Source of the DNA: Xanthomonas indica
GTDB taxonomy: Bacteria > Pseudomonadota > Gammaproteobacteria > Xanthomonadales > Xanthomonadaceae
Assembly (NCBI RefSeq): GCF_040529045.1
Contig: NZ_CP131914.1
Coordinates: forward strand, 2,464,501-2,528,500
Direction: 5' to 3'
Length of the DNA stretch: 64,000 bases
Below are positions 1 to 9,230 of the stretch, piece by piece (within the stretch, counting starts at the first letter, position 1; the number at the start of each line of letters is the position of its first letter). The position numbers and the translations under genes were made by a program. Below the pieces are notes generated by a model that saw nothing but the letters and a program-made list of their open reading frames with translations, did no database searches and was not told the origin of the DNA.

Positions 1-187
1 CCAGCAGCAGTTGCACGCCGGTGGCGTCGATGTCGGTCACCTCCTGCAACTGCAGGCGCAGGCCGCCGGGATGTTCCAGCGCGGGCAGCAGCAGCGGCTT
101 CAATTCGGCTGCACGGCGGATGGTCATGTCGCCGTCCACGCTCAGCTGCAGCGGCAGGTCCTGTTCATCGGGGGGCGTCGAGCGCAT
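1..187 (-). CDS. STAS-domain protein, 3' part cut off by window edge
   Basis: The first 62 codons of a gene reading leftward out of the window. The product begins MRSTPPDEQDLPLQLSVDGD and continues with a DIDATGVQLLL segment, the typical STAS strand-helix that carries the phosphorylatable residue region in anti-sigma-factor antagonists (here Asp-Ala-Thr in place of the usual Asp-Ser/Thr-Ser). Small single-domain STAS proteins of this kind act in partner-switching or lie beside chemotaxis operons; which applies is not visible because the downstream neighbours are outside the window. The ATG at 187 is preceded by GGAG about 8 nt upstream on the minus strand, which supports the start. The STAS assignment rests on the short visible part only. 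Confidence 0.7.
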   Translation of the reverse strand, partial: MRSTPPDEQDLPLQLSVDGDMTIRRAAELKPLLLPALEHPGGLRLQLQEVTDIDATGVQLLL

Positions 188-633
188 GGCGGGTCTCCGG
201 CAGTGGATGAGTGGAAAGCCGGTGGCGCCCTATGAAGGGCACGTGCAGGCTTCGGTAAGAGCGATATCGGCTCAGACAGGAAATATTTAGAAATATTTGG
301 CTTGCGTGAAGCATTTGTCTCCCACGCCGCACGCCCAACCTGAGTGGTTCAGACCAGCGCAAGATGCACATCCCATAAGAACTCGGATGCGATCGGTCGC
401 CCCTGTCTCCTGCACGTGCCGTGCCAATCGCCACAGCGTGTGAAGACGTCAAAAAAGCCGCACAAGGCAACCCGTCGGTCTTCACGTGAAGACCGTTGCG
501 TTCGGGTGTCGTGGGGAGCTGCTGGTACCCGTACGCCGCCGCATGTAGCGGCGGCGTGTCGGAACAGGATGCGTACGGCCGGTGTGCGCCGGCCGCTCGT
601 ATGCGCAGACGCGGGCTGGATCGCCCGCGCCGC
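188..633. other. Intergenic region between the STAS gene and mfd
   Basis: No convincing gene. It holds the upstream region of the STAS gene, including an AT-rich patch at about 280-300 with AAATATTT twice. A perfect 20-bp palindrome lies at 476-495 (CGGTCTTCAC/GTGAAGACCG). A hairpin lies at 535-555 (GCCGCCGC, loop ATGTA, GCGGCGGC). Reading leftward from mfd, the palindrome is followed by a short GCC/GGC hairpin and six T residues at about 450-456, so this may be the mfd terminator. Confidence 0.5.
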
Positions 634-3600
634 TCAGCGCGGCGACAGCGCGGTCAGCAGGCCGCGTGCGGCATTGAAGCGATCGGCCGCTTCCGGCAGC
701 GGCAGCTTGAGCTTCAGCTTGTCCGGGCCGTCCATCGCGTACAGCTTGGGCTGCTTCTGGATCATCTGGATGATGGTCATCGGATCTACGTTCGGCTTGG
801 CCTCGAACACCAGGCGCCCGCCGTGCTCGCCGAGTTCCAGCTTGCGGATGCCCAGCGCGTTGGCCTGCAGCTTCAGTTCGGCGATCGCGAACAGGTGCTT
901 CACCGGATCCGGCAGCAGGCCGAAGCGGTCGATCATCTCCACCTGCAGTTCGCGCAGGCCGTCGCTGTCGCGGGCGCTGGAAATGCGCTTGTACAAGGTG
1001 AGGCGGGTGTGCACGTCGGGCAGGTAGTCGTCGGGGATCAGTGCCGGCACGTGCAGTTCCACTTCGGCGCCGCGCGCTTCCTCGCCGGCGTCCAGATCCG
1101 GCAGCTTGCCTTGGCGGATGCTGCGCACCGCGCGTTCCAGCAGCTCGGTGTACAGGCTGAAGCCGACCTCGGCCATCTGCCCGCTCTGGTCCTCGCCCAG
1201 CAGTTCGCCGGCGCCGCGGATTTCCAGGTCGTGGGTGGCGAGAGTGAAGCCGGCGCCCAGTTCGTCCATCGAGGCGATCGCGTCCAGTCGCTTCTGCGCA
1301 TCGGGGGTGATGCTGCGCCGGTCCGGTACCAGCAGATAGGCGTAGGCGCGGTGGTGCGAACGGCCGACGCGGCCGCGCAACTGGTGCAACTGCGCCAGGC
1401 CGAAGCGGTCGGCGCGGTTGATGACGATGGTGTTGGCGTTGGGGATGTCGATGCCCGATTCGATGATGGTGGTCGACAGCAGCACGTTGAAGCGCTGCTT
1501 CTGGAAATCCAGCATCACCTTTTCCAGTTCGCGCTCGGGCATCTGCCCGTGGGCGATGCCGATGCGTGCCTCCGGCACCAGCTCGCTCAGCTCGCGCTGC
1601 ATGCGGCCGATGCTCTCCACGTCGTTGTGCAGGAAGTACAGCTGGCCGCCGCGCGCCAGTTCGCGCTGGAAGGCTTCGCGCAGCAGCGCGTTGTCCCACT
1701 GGGTAACGAAGGTCTGCACCGCCAGCCGGTTCGGCGGCGGGGTGGCGATGATCGACAGGTCGCGCAGGCCGGCCATGGCCATGTTCAAGGTGCGCGGGAT
1801 CGGCGTGGCGGTGAGGGTGAGCAGATGCACGTTGGCGCGCAGCGCCTTCAGCGCTTCCTTCTGGCGCACGCCGAAGCGCTGCTCCTCGTCGACGATGACC
1901 ATGCCCAGGTCCTTGAACTTCACGTCGGGCTGCAGCAGGCGATGGGTACCGACGATCACGTCGATGCTGCCGGCGGCGACCTTCTCCAGTTCGGCCTTGA
2001 TCTCCTTGCTGCTCTTGAAGCGCGACAGCACCTCGACCTTGAGCGGATAGTCGGCGAAGCGGTCGCGGAAGTTGCGGTAGTGCTGTTCGGCCAGCAGCGT
2101 GGTCGGCACCAGCACCGCCACCTGCTTGCCGGCGCTGGCCGCGGCGAAGGCCGCGCGTACCGCGACCTCGGTCTTGCCGAAGCCGACGTCGCCGCAGACC
2201 ACGCGGTCCATCGGCTGGCTGCTGGCCAGGTCGCGCAGGGTGGCGTCGATCGCGGCCAACTGGTCGGGCGTCTCCTCGAACGGGAAACCGGCGGCGAACG
2301 GCTCGTACATCGCACGGTCCACCTGCAGCGCCAGCCCGGCACGGGCCTGGCGGCGCGCCTGGATCTCCAGCAGCTCCGCGGCCACGTCGCGCACCTTCTC
2401 GGCGGCCTTGCGCTTGGCCTTGGTCCATTGCTCGCCACCCAGCGAATGCAGCGGCGCGGTCTCGGCCGAGGCGCCGGAGTAGCGGCTGATCAGGTGCAAT
2501 TGCGCGACCGGCACGTACAGCCGGTCGCCCTTGGCGTATTCGATTTCCAGGAACTCGCCGGGCATGCCGCCGGCATCGAGCACGATCAGCCCGCGGTAGC
2601 GGCCGACGCCATGGTCCTCGTGCACGATCGGCGCGCCCTCGGACAGCTCGCCCAGATCGCGGATGATCGCTTCCGGCTCGCGCCCGACCCGCCGGCTGCG
2701 CCGCGGCTGGCTGGCGCGCTCGGGGAACAGCTGGCGCTCGGTCAGCACCGCGATGCGCGGCGCCTCCAGCGCGAAGCCGTCGTCCAGCGGCGCCACCGCA
2801 ATGGCGAAGCGTGCAGCATCAAGCCCCTCTCCCTCCGGGAGAGGGGTTGGGGTGAGGGTACGACTGCCAGGGAGTTTTGCCTGTGCTGCTGTAGAAGATG
2901 CGGACGAAGCAGTCTTCTTCGATGAAGATGGTGCAGAAGCCGCACCCTCATCCACCGCTTCGCGCCACCTTCTCCCGGAGGGAGAAGGAACAAACGCGGC
3001 GAAGTTCGGCAACACCTCCGGCTTCAAGTCCGCAGCCGCCAACACCTCCAGCAGCGCCTCGCGGCGGCCCGGCGAGTCGGCGGCGATCAGCACCCGGCCC
3101 GGGTAGTGGTCGAGGAAGCTCTTCAGCGCCGCGGCCGGCGCGGCATCCTTGGCCGCCACCGGCAGCGGCGGCAGGGGCTGGTCGCCCAGCGCCTGCGCCT
3201 CGTCGATGCGCGGATGGTCGGCGGCCCACACGTCGATGCGCGGCAGTCCGTTGAGGCGCTCGCGCAAGGTGTCCGGCGCCTGGTACAGCTCCTCCGGTGC
3301 CAGCAGCGGACGCTCCACGTCATGTCGGCGTTGCTCGTAACGGGCCTGGGTCTGCGTCCAGAACGCATCGGCCGCGGCGCCCACGCCCGGGGCGATCAGC
3401 GGCAGCACGTGCTCGCCCAGGTAGTCGAACAGGGTGGCGGTGGCCTCGCGCGCGCCGCTGCTGCGCGTCTCCTGGAAGAACAGCGGCAGGTAGTACTCGA
3501 TGCCCGACGGCGCCAGCCCGGCCTTCAGGTCCTGGTACAGCGCGCTGCGCCGGGTATCGACGTCGAAGCGCTCGCGCAGCGCCGTGAGCACCCGCTCCAC

Positions 3601-4290
3601 GCTGGCATCGTCCATCGGCACCTCGCGCCCGGGCAGCATGCGCACCGCTTGCACATGGTCCAGCGAGCGCTGCGATTCCGGGTCGAAGGCGCGGATCGAA
3701 TCGATGTCCTCGTCCAGCAGTTCGATCCGCAGCGGCGCATCGGTGCCCATCGGGTACACGTCGAGCAGGCCGCCGCGCACGGCGAAATCGCCGGGGTCCA
3801 TCACCTGCGGCACGTTGCGGTAGCCGGCGCTTTCCAGCCGGCGCTTCTCCGCGTCCAGGTCCAGGCGCTGGCCCACGCGCAGGTCGAAACTGCCGCCGAC
3901 GATGTAGCGCAATGGCGCCACCCGCTGCATCAGCGTCTGCACCGGCACCACCACGATGCCCTGGGTCAGCGTCGGCAGCCGGTGCAGCGCCGCCAGGCGC
4001 TGGCTGACGATGTCCGGGTGCGGACTGAACTGGTCGTAGGGCAGGGTTTCCCAATCCGGGAACGGCACCACGGGCAGGCTGGCGTCGTCGCCGAGCAGGC
4101 TGTGCAGATCGGCTTCGAGCTGATGCGCGCTCTGGTTGTCGCGGGCCACCACCAGCAACGGCCCGCGGTGCGCGGACGCGGCGCAGGCGATGTGCCAGGC
4201 CAGTGCGGTGGAGGAGGCGGGAGCGCGCCAGTGCGCGCGGAGCTGGCCGGACTTGGGCAGCGGCGGAACGGGGAAGGGAAGGGGCGGCAT
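634..4290 (-). CDS. mfd: Transcription-repair coupling factor Mfd, with an in-frame repeat insertion
   Basis: Mfd binds stalled RNA polymerase, pushes it off the lesion by ATP-driven DNA translocation and recruits UvrA. The 1218-aa product shows the family layout. The UvrB-like N-terminal part contains PFPDWETLPYDQFSPH. The RNA-polymerase-interacting region follows (HEDHGVGRY...YAKGDRLYVPV). The RecG-like helicase has Walker A GDVGFGKTE near residue 700, DEEQRFG near 800, and later HQLRGRVGRS. A C-terminal TRCF domain completes it. The family is usually about 1150-1160 aa. The excess is explained by residues 435-492, which read PSPSGRRWREAV... to ...LTPTPLPEGEGLDA and are encoded by a hairpin-flanked repeat (separate entry). 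The insertion keeps the frame and lies between FAAFV and ARFAIAVAPL, before the polymerase-binding domain, so activity may be retained. The ATG at 4290 matches the usual Mfd N-terminus. Confidence 0.97.
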   Translation of the reverse strand: MPPLPFPVPPLPKSGQLRAHWRAPASSTALAWHIACAASAHRGPLLVVARDNQSAHQLEADLHSLLGDDASLPVVPFPDWETLPYDQFSPHPDIVSQRLAALHRLPTLTQGIVVVPVQTLMQRVAPLRYIVGGSFDLRVGQRLDLDAEKRRLESAGYRNVPQVMDPGDFAVRGGLLDVYPMGTDAPLRIELLDEDIDSIRAFDPESQRSLDHVQAVRMLPGREVPMDDASVERVLTALRERFDVDTRRSALYQDLKAGLAPSGIEYYLPLFFQETRSSGAREATATLFDYLGEHVLPLIAPGVGAAADAFWTQTQARYEQRRHDVERPLLAPEELYQAPDTLRERLNGLPRIDVWAADHPRIDEAQALGDQPLPPLPVAAKDAAPAAALKSFLDHYPGRVLIAADSPGRREALLEVLAAADLKPEVLPNFAAFVPSPSGRRWREAVDEGAASAPSSSKKTASSASSTAAQAKLPGSRTLTPTPLPEGEGLDAARFAIAVAPLDDGFALEAPRIAVLTERQLFPERASQPRRSRRVGREPEAIIRDLGELSEGAPIVHEDHGVGRYRGLIVLDAGGMPGEFLEIEYAKGDRLYVPVAQLHLISRYSGASAETAPLHSLGGEQWTKAKRKAAEKVRDVAAELLEIQARRQARAGLALQVDRAMYEPFAAGFPFEETPDQLAAIDATLRDLASSQPMDRVVCGDVGFGKTEVAVRAAFAAASAGKQVAVLVPTTLLAEQHYRNFRDRFADYPLKVEVLSRFKSSKEIKAELEKVAAGSIDVIVGTHRLLQPDVKFKDLGMVIVDEEQRFGVRQKEALKALRANVHLLTLTATPIPRTLNMAMAGLRDLSIIATPPPNRLAVQTFVTQWDNALLREAFQRELARGGQLYFLHNDVESIGRMQRELSELVPEARIGIAHGQMPERELEKVMLDFQKQRFNVLLSTTIIESGIDIPNANTIVINRADRFGLAQLHQLRGRVGRSHHRAYAYLLVPDRRSITPDAQKRLDAIASMDELGAGFTLATHDLEIRGAGELLGEDQSGQMAEVGFSLYTELLERAVRSIRQGKLPDLDAGEEARGAEVELHVPALIPDDYLPDVHTRLTLYKRISSARDSDGLRELQVEMIDRFGLLPDPVKHLFAIAELKLQANALGIRKLELGEHGGRLVFEAKPNVDPMTIIQMIQKQPKLYAMDGPDKLKLKLPLPEAADRFNAARGLLTALSPR
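2815..2988 (-). repeat. LPEGEG-type hairpin repeat inserted within mfd
   Basis: About 174 bp with the layout of a small non-autonomous element. One hairpin is at about 2826-2844 (CCTCTCCC, loop TCC, GGGAGAGG) and is followed by GGTTGGGGTGAGGGT. After a serine/alanine-coding middle part comes ACCCTCATCCACCGC and a second hairpin at about 2969-2989 (CCTTCTCCC, loop GGA, GGGAGAAGG). The same bipartite layout recurs between tgt and yajC (55362-55490), and a half copy lies at about 46797-46830. Here it adds exactly 58 codons without a stop. Confidence 0.85.
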
Positions 4291-4409
4291 GGACCGTGGA
4301 GTTTAGCAAAGCCGGGTGCCGCGACCGGCGCGGCGCGACCCGGCAAACGCCGCGCGCCGGCTGGCTGCGCGGGAGGGAATGGAGTGAGGGGCGGCGGTGC
4401 GCGTCGGGC

Positions 4410-4952
4410 TCAGTTGCCCAGTTCCAGCACCACCCGCACCAGGTCCGGATTGTCCGGATGCGGCATGCGCTGGAAGCCCAGCGACTCGGCCAGTTGCAGC
4501 ATCGGCACGTTGCGTTCGAGCACGTCGCCGTAGAGCCGGTCCAGGTACTTGCGACGCGCCCACTTGACCAGCTTGCGCATCAGTTGCCGGCCCAGGCCCT
4601 GGCCGGAGACGAAGTTGCTGACCAGGATCGCGTACTGCGCCTCGCGGGTGCCCGGGATGATCGCCGCGCGCGCCACCGCGCCGACCACGGCCTCGCCCGG
4701 CGGCAGCGGCTCGGCCGCGACCAGGATCAGTTCCGACTTCGGATTGGGATGGGTGAGGCGTTGCGCCATGTCCTCGGTCAGTTCCTGCGTGGAATGCAGG
4801 AAGCGCTCGCGGATCTCGGTCGGCCCGAGCAGGCCGAAGGCGCCTTGCAGGGGCGCGCTGTCCTCCGGCCGGATCGGCCGGATCAACAATTCGCGTCCAC
4901 TGGGCAGGGTGAAGGTTTCATGCCACGGAGGCATGCGGTTGCGGGTAGCCAT
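4410..4952 (-). CDS. GNAT family N-acetyltransferase
   Basis: A 180-aa single-domain acetyltransferase that would use acetyl-CoA on an unidentified amine substrate. The acetyl-CoA-binding motif A is visible as YAILVSNFVSGQGLGRQLMRKLVKWAR, with the Q/R-x-x-G-x-G/A signature as QGLGRQ. The final LAESLGFQRMPHPD matches the GNAT C-terminal beta strand. The N-terminal part (LPSGRELLIRPIRPEDSAPL...) resembles the GNAT domain of Pat/YfiQ-type protein acetyltransferases, but the NDP-forming acyl-CoA synthetase part is absent, so protein acetylation is only a possibility. It is transcribed toward mfd's start, 119 bp upstream of it on the same strand, and could be cotranscribed. Confidence 0.85.
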   Translation of the reverse strand: MATRNRMPPWHETFTLPSGRELLIRPIRPEDSAPLQGAFGLLGPTEIRERFLHSTQELTEDMAQRLTHPNPKSELILVAAEPLPPGEAVVGAVARAAIIPGTREAQYAILVSNFVSGQGLGRQLMRKLVKWARRKYLDRLYGDVLERNVPMLQLAESLGFQRMPHPDNPDLVRVVLELGN

Positions 4953-5084
4953 GGCCGTATGATCCTCGACGAAGCCTGGATTCTCGCATTAGCCGACACC
5001 TGCGTCCGTGAACGCAGCGTCCTGCGCGTGTGCGGCTGCGGTGGCCTTGCTACAGTGGCGCTTCGTCCAAGGGAATGCACGACG

Positions 5085-6047
5085 ATGAAGACATCGCATG
5101 CCGTCGCCGTGTCCGCGGCGATCGGGCTGGGACTGGCCGCGCTGCTGGTGCTGCTGCTGGTGGGCGGCGGCCGGTGGCTGCTGCGCACGCAGCACAGTGC
5201 CACGCCGACGACCGCCCCTGCCGCCCCTGCCGCCGATGCGGAGCAACTGGCGACACGCGCGCTGGCGCCGTACCGGGCGCGCCTGCAGGCCACGCGCCGG
5301 CCGGTGCTGCAGCTGCAGTTGCAGCCGATGGCGCAGGACGATCGCCTGGCCAGCAAGGTCGGCGGGCGTCCCTATTGGACCGGGGGCAAGCCCTATCCGC
5401 ACGCGGCCGATGGCCAGCCGCTGGCGCTGCTGGCGCAGATCGATCTGGCGCGGATGCCGCCCCTGCCGGGCTATCCGCGCCAGGGCATGCTGCAGTTCTT
5501 CATCGGCGGCGACGACTTCTATGGCGCCAACCTGGGCGACGCGCGCATCGACCTGGCTGCGCTGAGCGAACAACGCAATTTCCGTGTGGTGTACTGGCCG
5601 CAGCCGAAGGCATCGGCGCGGCAGGTCGAGGTGCCGTTGCCGGCCGCCGACACGTTGCCGTTCGATCCGGCGAAGCCGCGCGCGATGCGGTTCGACGCCG
5701 GTGAGGAAACCATCGGCAGCAGCGACGTGCGGTTCGAGCAGGTGCTGGGGAAGCCGCTGGAGGAGGTCGCCGCCGCGTCCGCCCGTGACCACGCGGTGTC
5801 GCAGGATACGGTGGACGACGCGTTGTTCGATGCGCTGAGCCGGGGTGGGCACAAGCTCGGCGGCTACCCGGAGTTCACCCAGGAAGACCCGCGGACGCAG
5901 CAGGACCGGCAGGTCCTGCTGCTGCAGTTGGACAGCGACGAGGAGATGATGTGGGGCGACAGCGGCGTCGCCAATTTCTTCATCGATCCGGACGACCTGC
6001 GGCGCGGCGATTTCAGCCGGGTCGCCTACAACTGGGATTGCTTCTGA
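5085..6047 (+). CDS. Membrane-anchored DUF1963 (YwqG-like) protein
   Basis: A 320-aa protein with one N-terminal membrane segment (residues about 7-30, rich in Ala/Leu/Val) and a soluble part with hallmarks of DUF1963: SKVGGRPYWTGGKPYP, LLAQIDLARMPPLPGYP, MLQFFIGG and, near the end, GGHKLGGYPEFTQEDPR and MMWGDSGVANFFIDPDDL. The function of this family is not established. The ATG at 5085 was chosen over longer upstream readings because it gives the lysine-bearing N-terminus directly before the hydrophobic helix (MKTSHAVAVSAAIGLGL). It is divergent from the GNAT gene, with about 130 bp between them, and convergent with rlmJ. Confidence 0.85.
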   Translation: MKTSHAVAVSAAIGLGLAALLVLLLVGGGRWLLRTQHSATPTTAPAAPAADAEQLATRALAPYRARLQATRRPVLQLQLQPMAQDDRLASKVGGRPYWTGGKPYPHAADGQPLALLAQIDLARMPPLPGYPRQGMLQFFIGGDDFYGANLGDARIDLAALSEQRNFRVVYWPQPKASARQVEVPLPAADTLPFDPAKPRAMRFDAGEETIGSSDVRFEQVLGKPLEEVAAASARDHAVSQDTVDDALFDALSRGGHKLGGYPEFTQEDPRTQQDRQVLLLQLDSDEEMMWGDSGVANFFIDPDDLRRGDFSRVAYNWDCF

Positions 6048-6101
6048 GCGTGCGCATGCGCGCTGCGCGCGAGCTGCTGCGGTCCGCCGCGTTCCGTCCG
6101 C

Positions 6102-6959
6102 TCACGCCTCGCGCTTGAGCCACTCCAGGCGCGTGCTGGCGCCGGCTTCGCCCAAGTGCGCCTTCAGCGGCGGCAGCGCCTGCGCCAGCGTCTGCTCGAA
6201 CTGCCAGGGCGGATTGAGCAGCAGCATGCCGCTGCCGTTGAGCCGCAGCGGCGAATCGTCCGGGCGTACCTGCAGCTCGGCGACCAGCGCCGAGGCCACC
6301 GGCAGCGCCGCGGCCTTGCGGAAGAACGGCTGCAGGCTGCGGCGCTGCTTGATCGGATACCACACCGCGCACACCGCCTGTGGCCAGCGGCTCAGGGTCT
6401 CGCGCAGCGCGGCCACGATCAGCGGGTACTCGGCATCCTGCGCCTCGTAGGGCGGGTCGATCAGCACCAGCCCGCGGCCGATCCGGTTGGCCCCGGACTT
6501 CGGCGGCAGGAACGCCTTGATCGCCGCATAGCCGTCGCCGGCGTGCACCTGCACGCGGCGATCGTGGGCGAATAGCGCCTTGAGTTCGGCGGCTTCCTCG
6601 GCCTGCAGCTCGCAGGCGGCCAGCCGGTCCTGTGCGCGCAGCGCCTGCGCGACCAGCAGCGGCGAGCCCGGATAGGCGACCAGCGCCCCCACCGGATTGT
6701 CGGCCTGCACCGCGCGCAGGTAGCGCTCCACCACCTCGGGCAGGGTTGGCTGACCCATCAACCGCAGCACGCCGGCGGCCGCCTCGCCGGTCTTGCGTGC
6801 CTCGTTGGCGGCGAACAGGTAGCGGCCGCGCCCGGCGTGGGTATCGAGCACGAAGAACGGGCTGTCCTTGCGCTTGAACGCATCGAGCAGCGCCAGCAGC
6901 ACGATGTGCTTGAGGACATCGGCATGGTTGCCGGCGTGGAAGGCGTGGCGGTAATTCAT
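6102..6959 (-). CDS. rlmJ: 23S rRNA (adenine(2030)-N6)-methyltransferase RlmJ
   Basis: RlmJ methylates N6 of A2030 in 23S rRNA using S-adenosylmethionine. The 285-aa product is close in length to the E. coli enzyme and starts MNYRHAFHAGNHADVLKH, a nearly invariant opening for this family. The SAM-binding segment VLDTHAGRGRYLF lies at about residues 42-54, and the N6-methyltransferase catalytic motif is present as LIDPPYE. KQRRSLQPFF and LLLNPPWQF also match the family. The ATG at 6959 is in-frame with this conserved opening. A longer open frame runs further upstream but lacks any RlmJ-like sequence there. Housekeeping gene; it converges with the DUF1963 gene. Confidence 0.95.
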   Translation of the reverse strand: MNYRHAFHAGNHADVLKHIVLLALLDAFKRKDSPFFVLDTHAGRGRYLFAANEARKTGEAAAGVLRLMGQPTLPEVVERYLRAVQADNPVGALVAYPGSPLLVAQALRAQDRLAACELQAEEAAELKALFAHDRRVQVHAGDGYAAIKAFLPPKSGANRIGRGLVLIDPPYEAQDAEYPLIVAALRETLSRWPQAVCAVWYPIKQRRSLQPFFRKAAALPVASALVAELQVRPDDSPLRLNGSGMLLLNPPWQFEQTLAQALPPLKAHLGEAGASTRLEWLKREA

Positions 6960-7210
6960 CCGCGCAGTGTACGGGGCGCCACGCCAGCCGGCCACGCTTG
7001 GCTGCGGCGCCGGCGCAGGGCCGGTCCGCGGCCGCGGCCGCGGCCGCGGTACACTAGCCGGGCGACCGCTGGCGGTCGCGCGGCGCCTGCCGGGCATGAG
7101 GCTGGAAGGTGTGGACGATGGGCCTGTGCATCCGGGCGCAGGCGTCGTTCGGAGCGTTCGGGTGCGCAGTGCCGGTGCCGCGTGGGCGGCCGGCGGGTGC
7201 CACGGTCTGC

Positions 7211-9157
7211 ATGTCGATGCCTTTTTCCCTGTTGCTTGGAGTCCTGGCGCTGGCGCTGGCGTTGCCGTTCGCCGCATTCGGCGCCGCCCGTGACCAGGCG
7301 TCCGCCCCCCGCGCGGGGCAGGCTGCGGCGTTCGATGCATTGATCGAGGACGTCGGCGCGCATGGCAAGGACATGGCCGCCGACGAGCAGGCCTACCGTG
7401 TCGCGCATGCGCACCTGCAGGCCTTGCTGCCCGCCGACGATCCGGTGCGGCGCGCGCGCCTGGACGCCTTCGATTGCCAGCACTTCCCGCAGGGGCCGGC
7501 CGCAGCGGTGGAGCAGGCGCGGCACGGCGAGCGCGGCGCCATCGCGCGGACCCATGTGCAGGTGCGCCTGGAGTACCTGCTGTGCGAGACCTACGCGCTG
7601 TACAACGACGGCCAGCGCCCGGCCTACCTGCGGCCCGCCACCACGATCCTGGCACTGACCGACGCGCAGCGGTTCCCGCGCTTGCGCGCGGCGGCGCTGC
7701 GCATGCGTGCCTTCGGCGAGCGCGACGCCGGCCGCTACGCGCAGTCGCTGCGCACCCTGCAGGAGCTGCGCCGGCTCGACGCGCAGCGCGATGGCGGCTG
7801 GGTGGCGCTGCTGACCCTGATCGGGATCGCCGACGCCTACCTGGACATGGGCCTGCCGGACCTGTCGCAACAGGTCGTCGCCGAGGTCCAGCAGCGGGCC
7901 AGGCACGTCGACGGCGGCTACATGCAGGCGCTGGCAGCGGAGCGCGAAGGCGCCATCGCCGAGCAGCGCGGCGACCTGCGGGCGGCGCTGGCGGCCTATC
8001 TGCGTGCGGCCGAGCTGCATGGCCGGCATCCGCTGGAGGGCTCGCAGGCGTCGTTGCTGCTGCGCGCGGCGCGGGTCAACGCGCTGTTGGGCAATCTGCC
8101 GCAGGCGCGGACGCAGCGGCAGCAGGCCGAGGCACAACTGGTCGCGATGGGCGCCACGCGGCTGATGCGCGCGCGGCGTGACGACGTGGATGCACTGCTC
8201 GCCGAGCGCAGCGGCGACCCGCGCGCCGCCCTGGCGCTGGCCGAGCAGGCCGAGCAGGGCTACCGCGCCAACGGCGACCTGCGCAGCCTCAGCGATGTGC
8301 TGGACCTCAAGGCCAGGGCCTTGCGTGCGCTCGGCGCATGGCGCCAGGCGCTGGATGCGCGCGAGGCGCAGATGCGCGTGCAGCAGGAACTGGATACGCG
8401 CCTGCAGCGCGAGCAATCGCAGTTCCTGATCGCCGAATCGGAAAGCCGCGAGCGCGACCTGGCGGCACTGCAGTTGGCGCAGAAAGCCGAAACCCAGCGC
8501 AACCGCCTGCAGGCGATGGAGCGCGAGGCGACCCTGCGGCGCGCGCTGCTGGGAGCGGCGCTGCTGTTGCTGGCGGTGCTGGTCGGCGTGCTGTTCCTGA
8601 CCCTCAGTCGCCTGCGCGGCGCGCGCCGTGAGGTGCGCATCGACAGCCTCACCGGCGTCGCGTCGCGGCGCCAGGTCCTGGGCGAACTGGACACCGCGCT
8701 GGCGGCGCTGCCGCGTGGCGGACGCATGCCACTGTCGGTGCTGGCGCTGGATGTGGACCACTTCAAGCGTATCAACGACGAGCACGGCCATGCGGCGGGC
8801 GACCAGGTGCTGCGGCTGGTCGCCACGACCTTGCGGCAGCGCCTGCGCAGGAACGACCGCTTTGGCCGGACCGGCGGCGAGGAGTTCCTGGCCTTGCTGC
8901 CCGGGGCGACCTGCGCCGAGGCAAGCCAACTGGCGGGGCAACTGCGCGAGGTGCTGGAGCGGCAGGCGTTCGATGCGATCGTGCCGGGGCTGCGCCTGAC
9001 GGTGAGCATCGGCGTCGCCGAGGCCGGTGCCGGAGAGAGCAGCCAGGCGCTGCTGGCGCGCGCCGATGCCGCGCTGTACCGGGCCAAGCACGGAGGCCGC
9101 AACCGGGTGGAACTGGCGTTGCCGCCGGGCGCGGCCAACGCACGCGCCGCCAGCTGA
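7211..9157 (+). CDS. Periplasmic-sensor GGDEF diguanylate cyclase
   Basis: A 648-aa predicted inner-membrane enzyme that makes cyclic di-GMP from GTP. The start at 7211 gives a clean signal peptide (MSMPFSLLLGVLALALALPFAAFGA). A long helical periplasmic region resembling TPR repeats follows, then a heptad-rich coiled coil, one membrane helix (about residues 471-493) and a C-terminal GGDEF domain. The active-site loop is GGEEF near residue 554 and the metal/nucleotide segment is DVDHFKRINDEHGHAAGD. An inhibitory I-site RRND sits five residues before GGEEF, so product inhibition is expected. It lies 73 bp upstream of creB; co-expression is possible but no regulatory link is proven. Confidence 0.93.
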   Translation: MSMPFSLLLGVLALALALPFAAFGAARDQASAPRAGQAAAFDALIEDVGAHGKDMAADEQAYRVAHAHLQALLPADDPVRRARLDAFDCQHFPQGPAAAVEQARHGERGAIARTHVQVRLEYLLCETYALYNDGQRPAYLRPATTILALTDAQRFPRLRAAALRMRAFGERDAGRYAQSLRTLQELRRLDAQRDGGWVALLTLIGIADAYLDMGLPDLSQQVVAEVQQRARHVDGGYMQALAAEREGAIAEQRGDLRAALAAYLRAAELHGRHPLEGSQASLLLRAARVNALLGNLPQARTQRQQAEAQLVAMGATRLMRARRDDVDALLAERSGDPRAALALAEQAEQGYRANGDLRSLSDVLDLKARALRALGAWRQALDAREAQMRVQQELDTRLQREQSQFLIAESESRERDLAALQLAQKAETQRNRLQAMEREATLRRALLGAALLLLAVLVGVLFLTLSRLRGARREVRIDSLTGVASRRQVLGELDTALAALPRGGRMPLSVLALDVDHFKRINDEHGHAAGDQVLRLVATTLRQRLRRNDRFGRTGGEEFLALLPGATCAEASQLAGQLREVLERQAFDAIVPGLRLTVSIGVAEAGAGESSQALLARADAALYRAKHGGRNRVELALPPGAANARAAS

Positions 9158-9230
9158 GGCGATGACGGCCAATGCCGGCGCTGGCGGCACGGACTGCCGC
9201 GGCGCCCTCGTGGCGGCTATGCTGCGCGCC

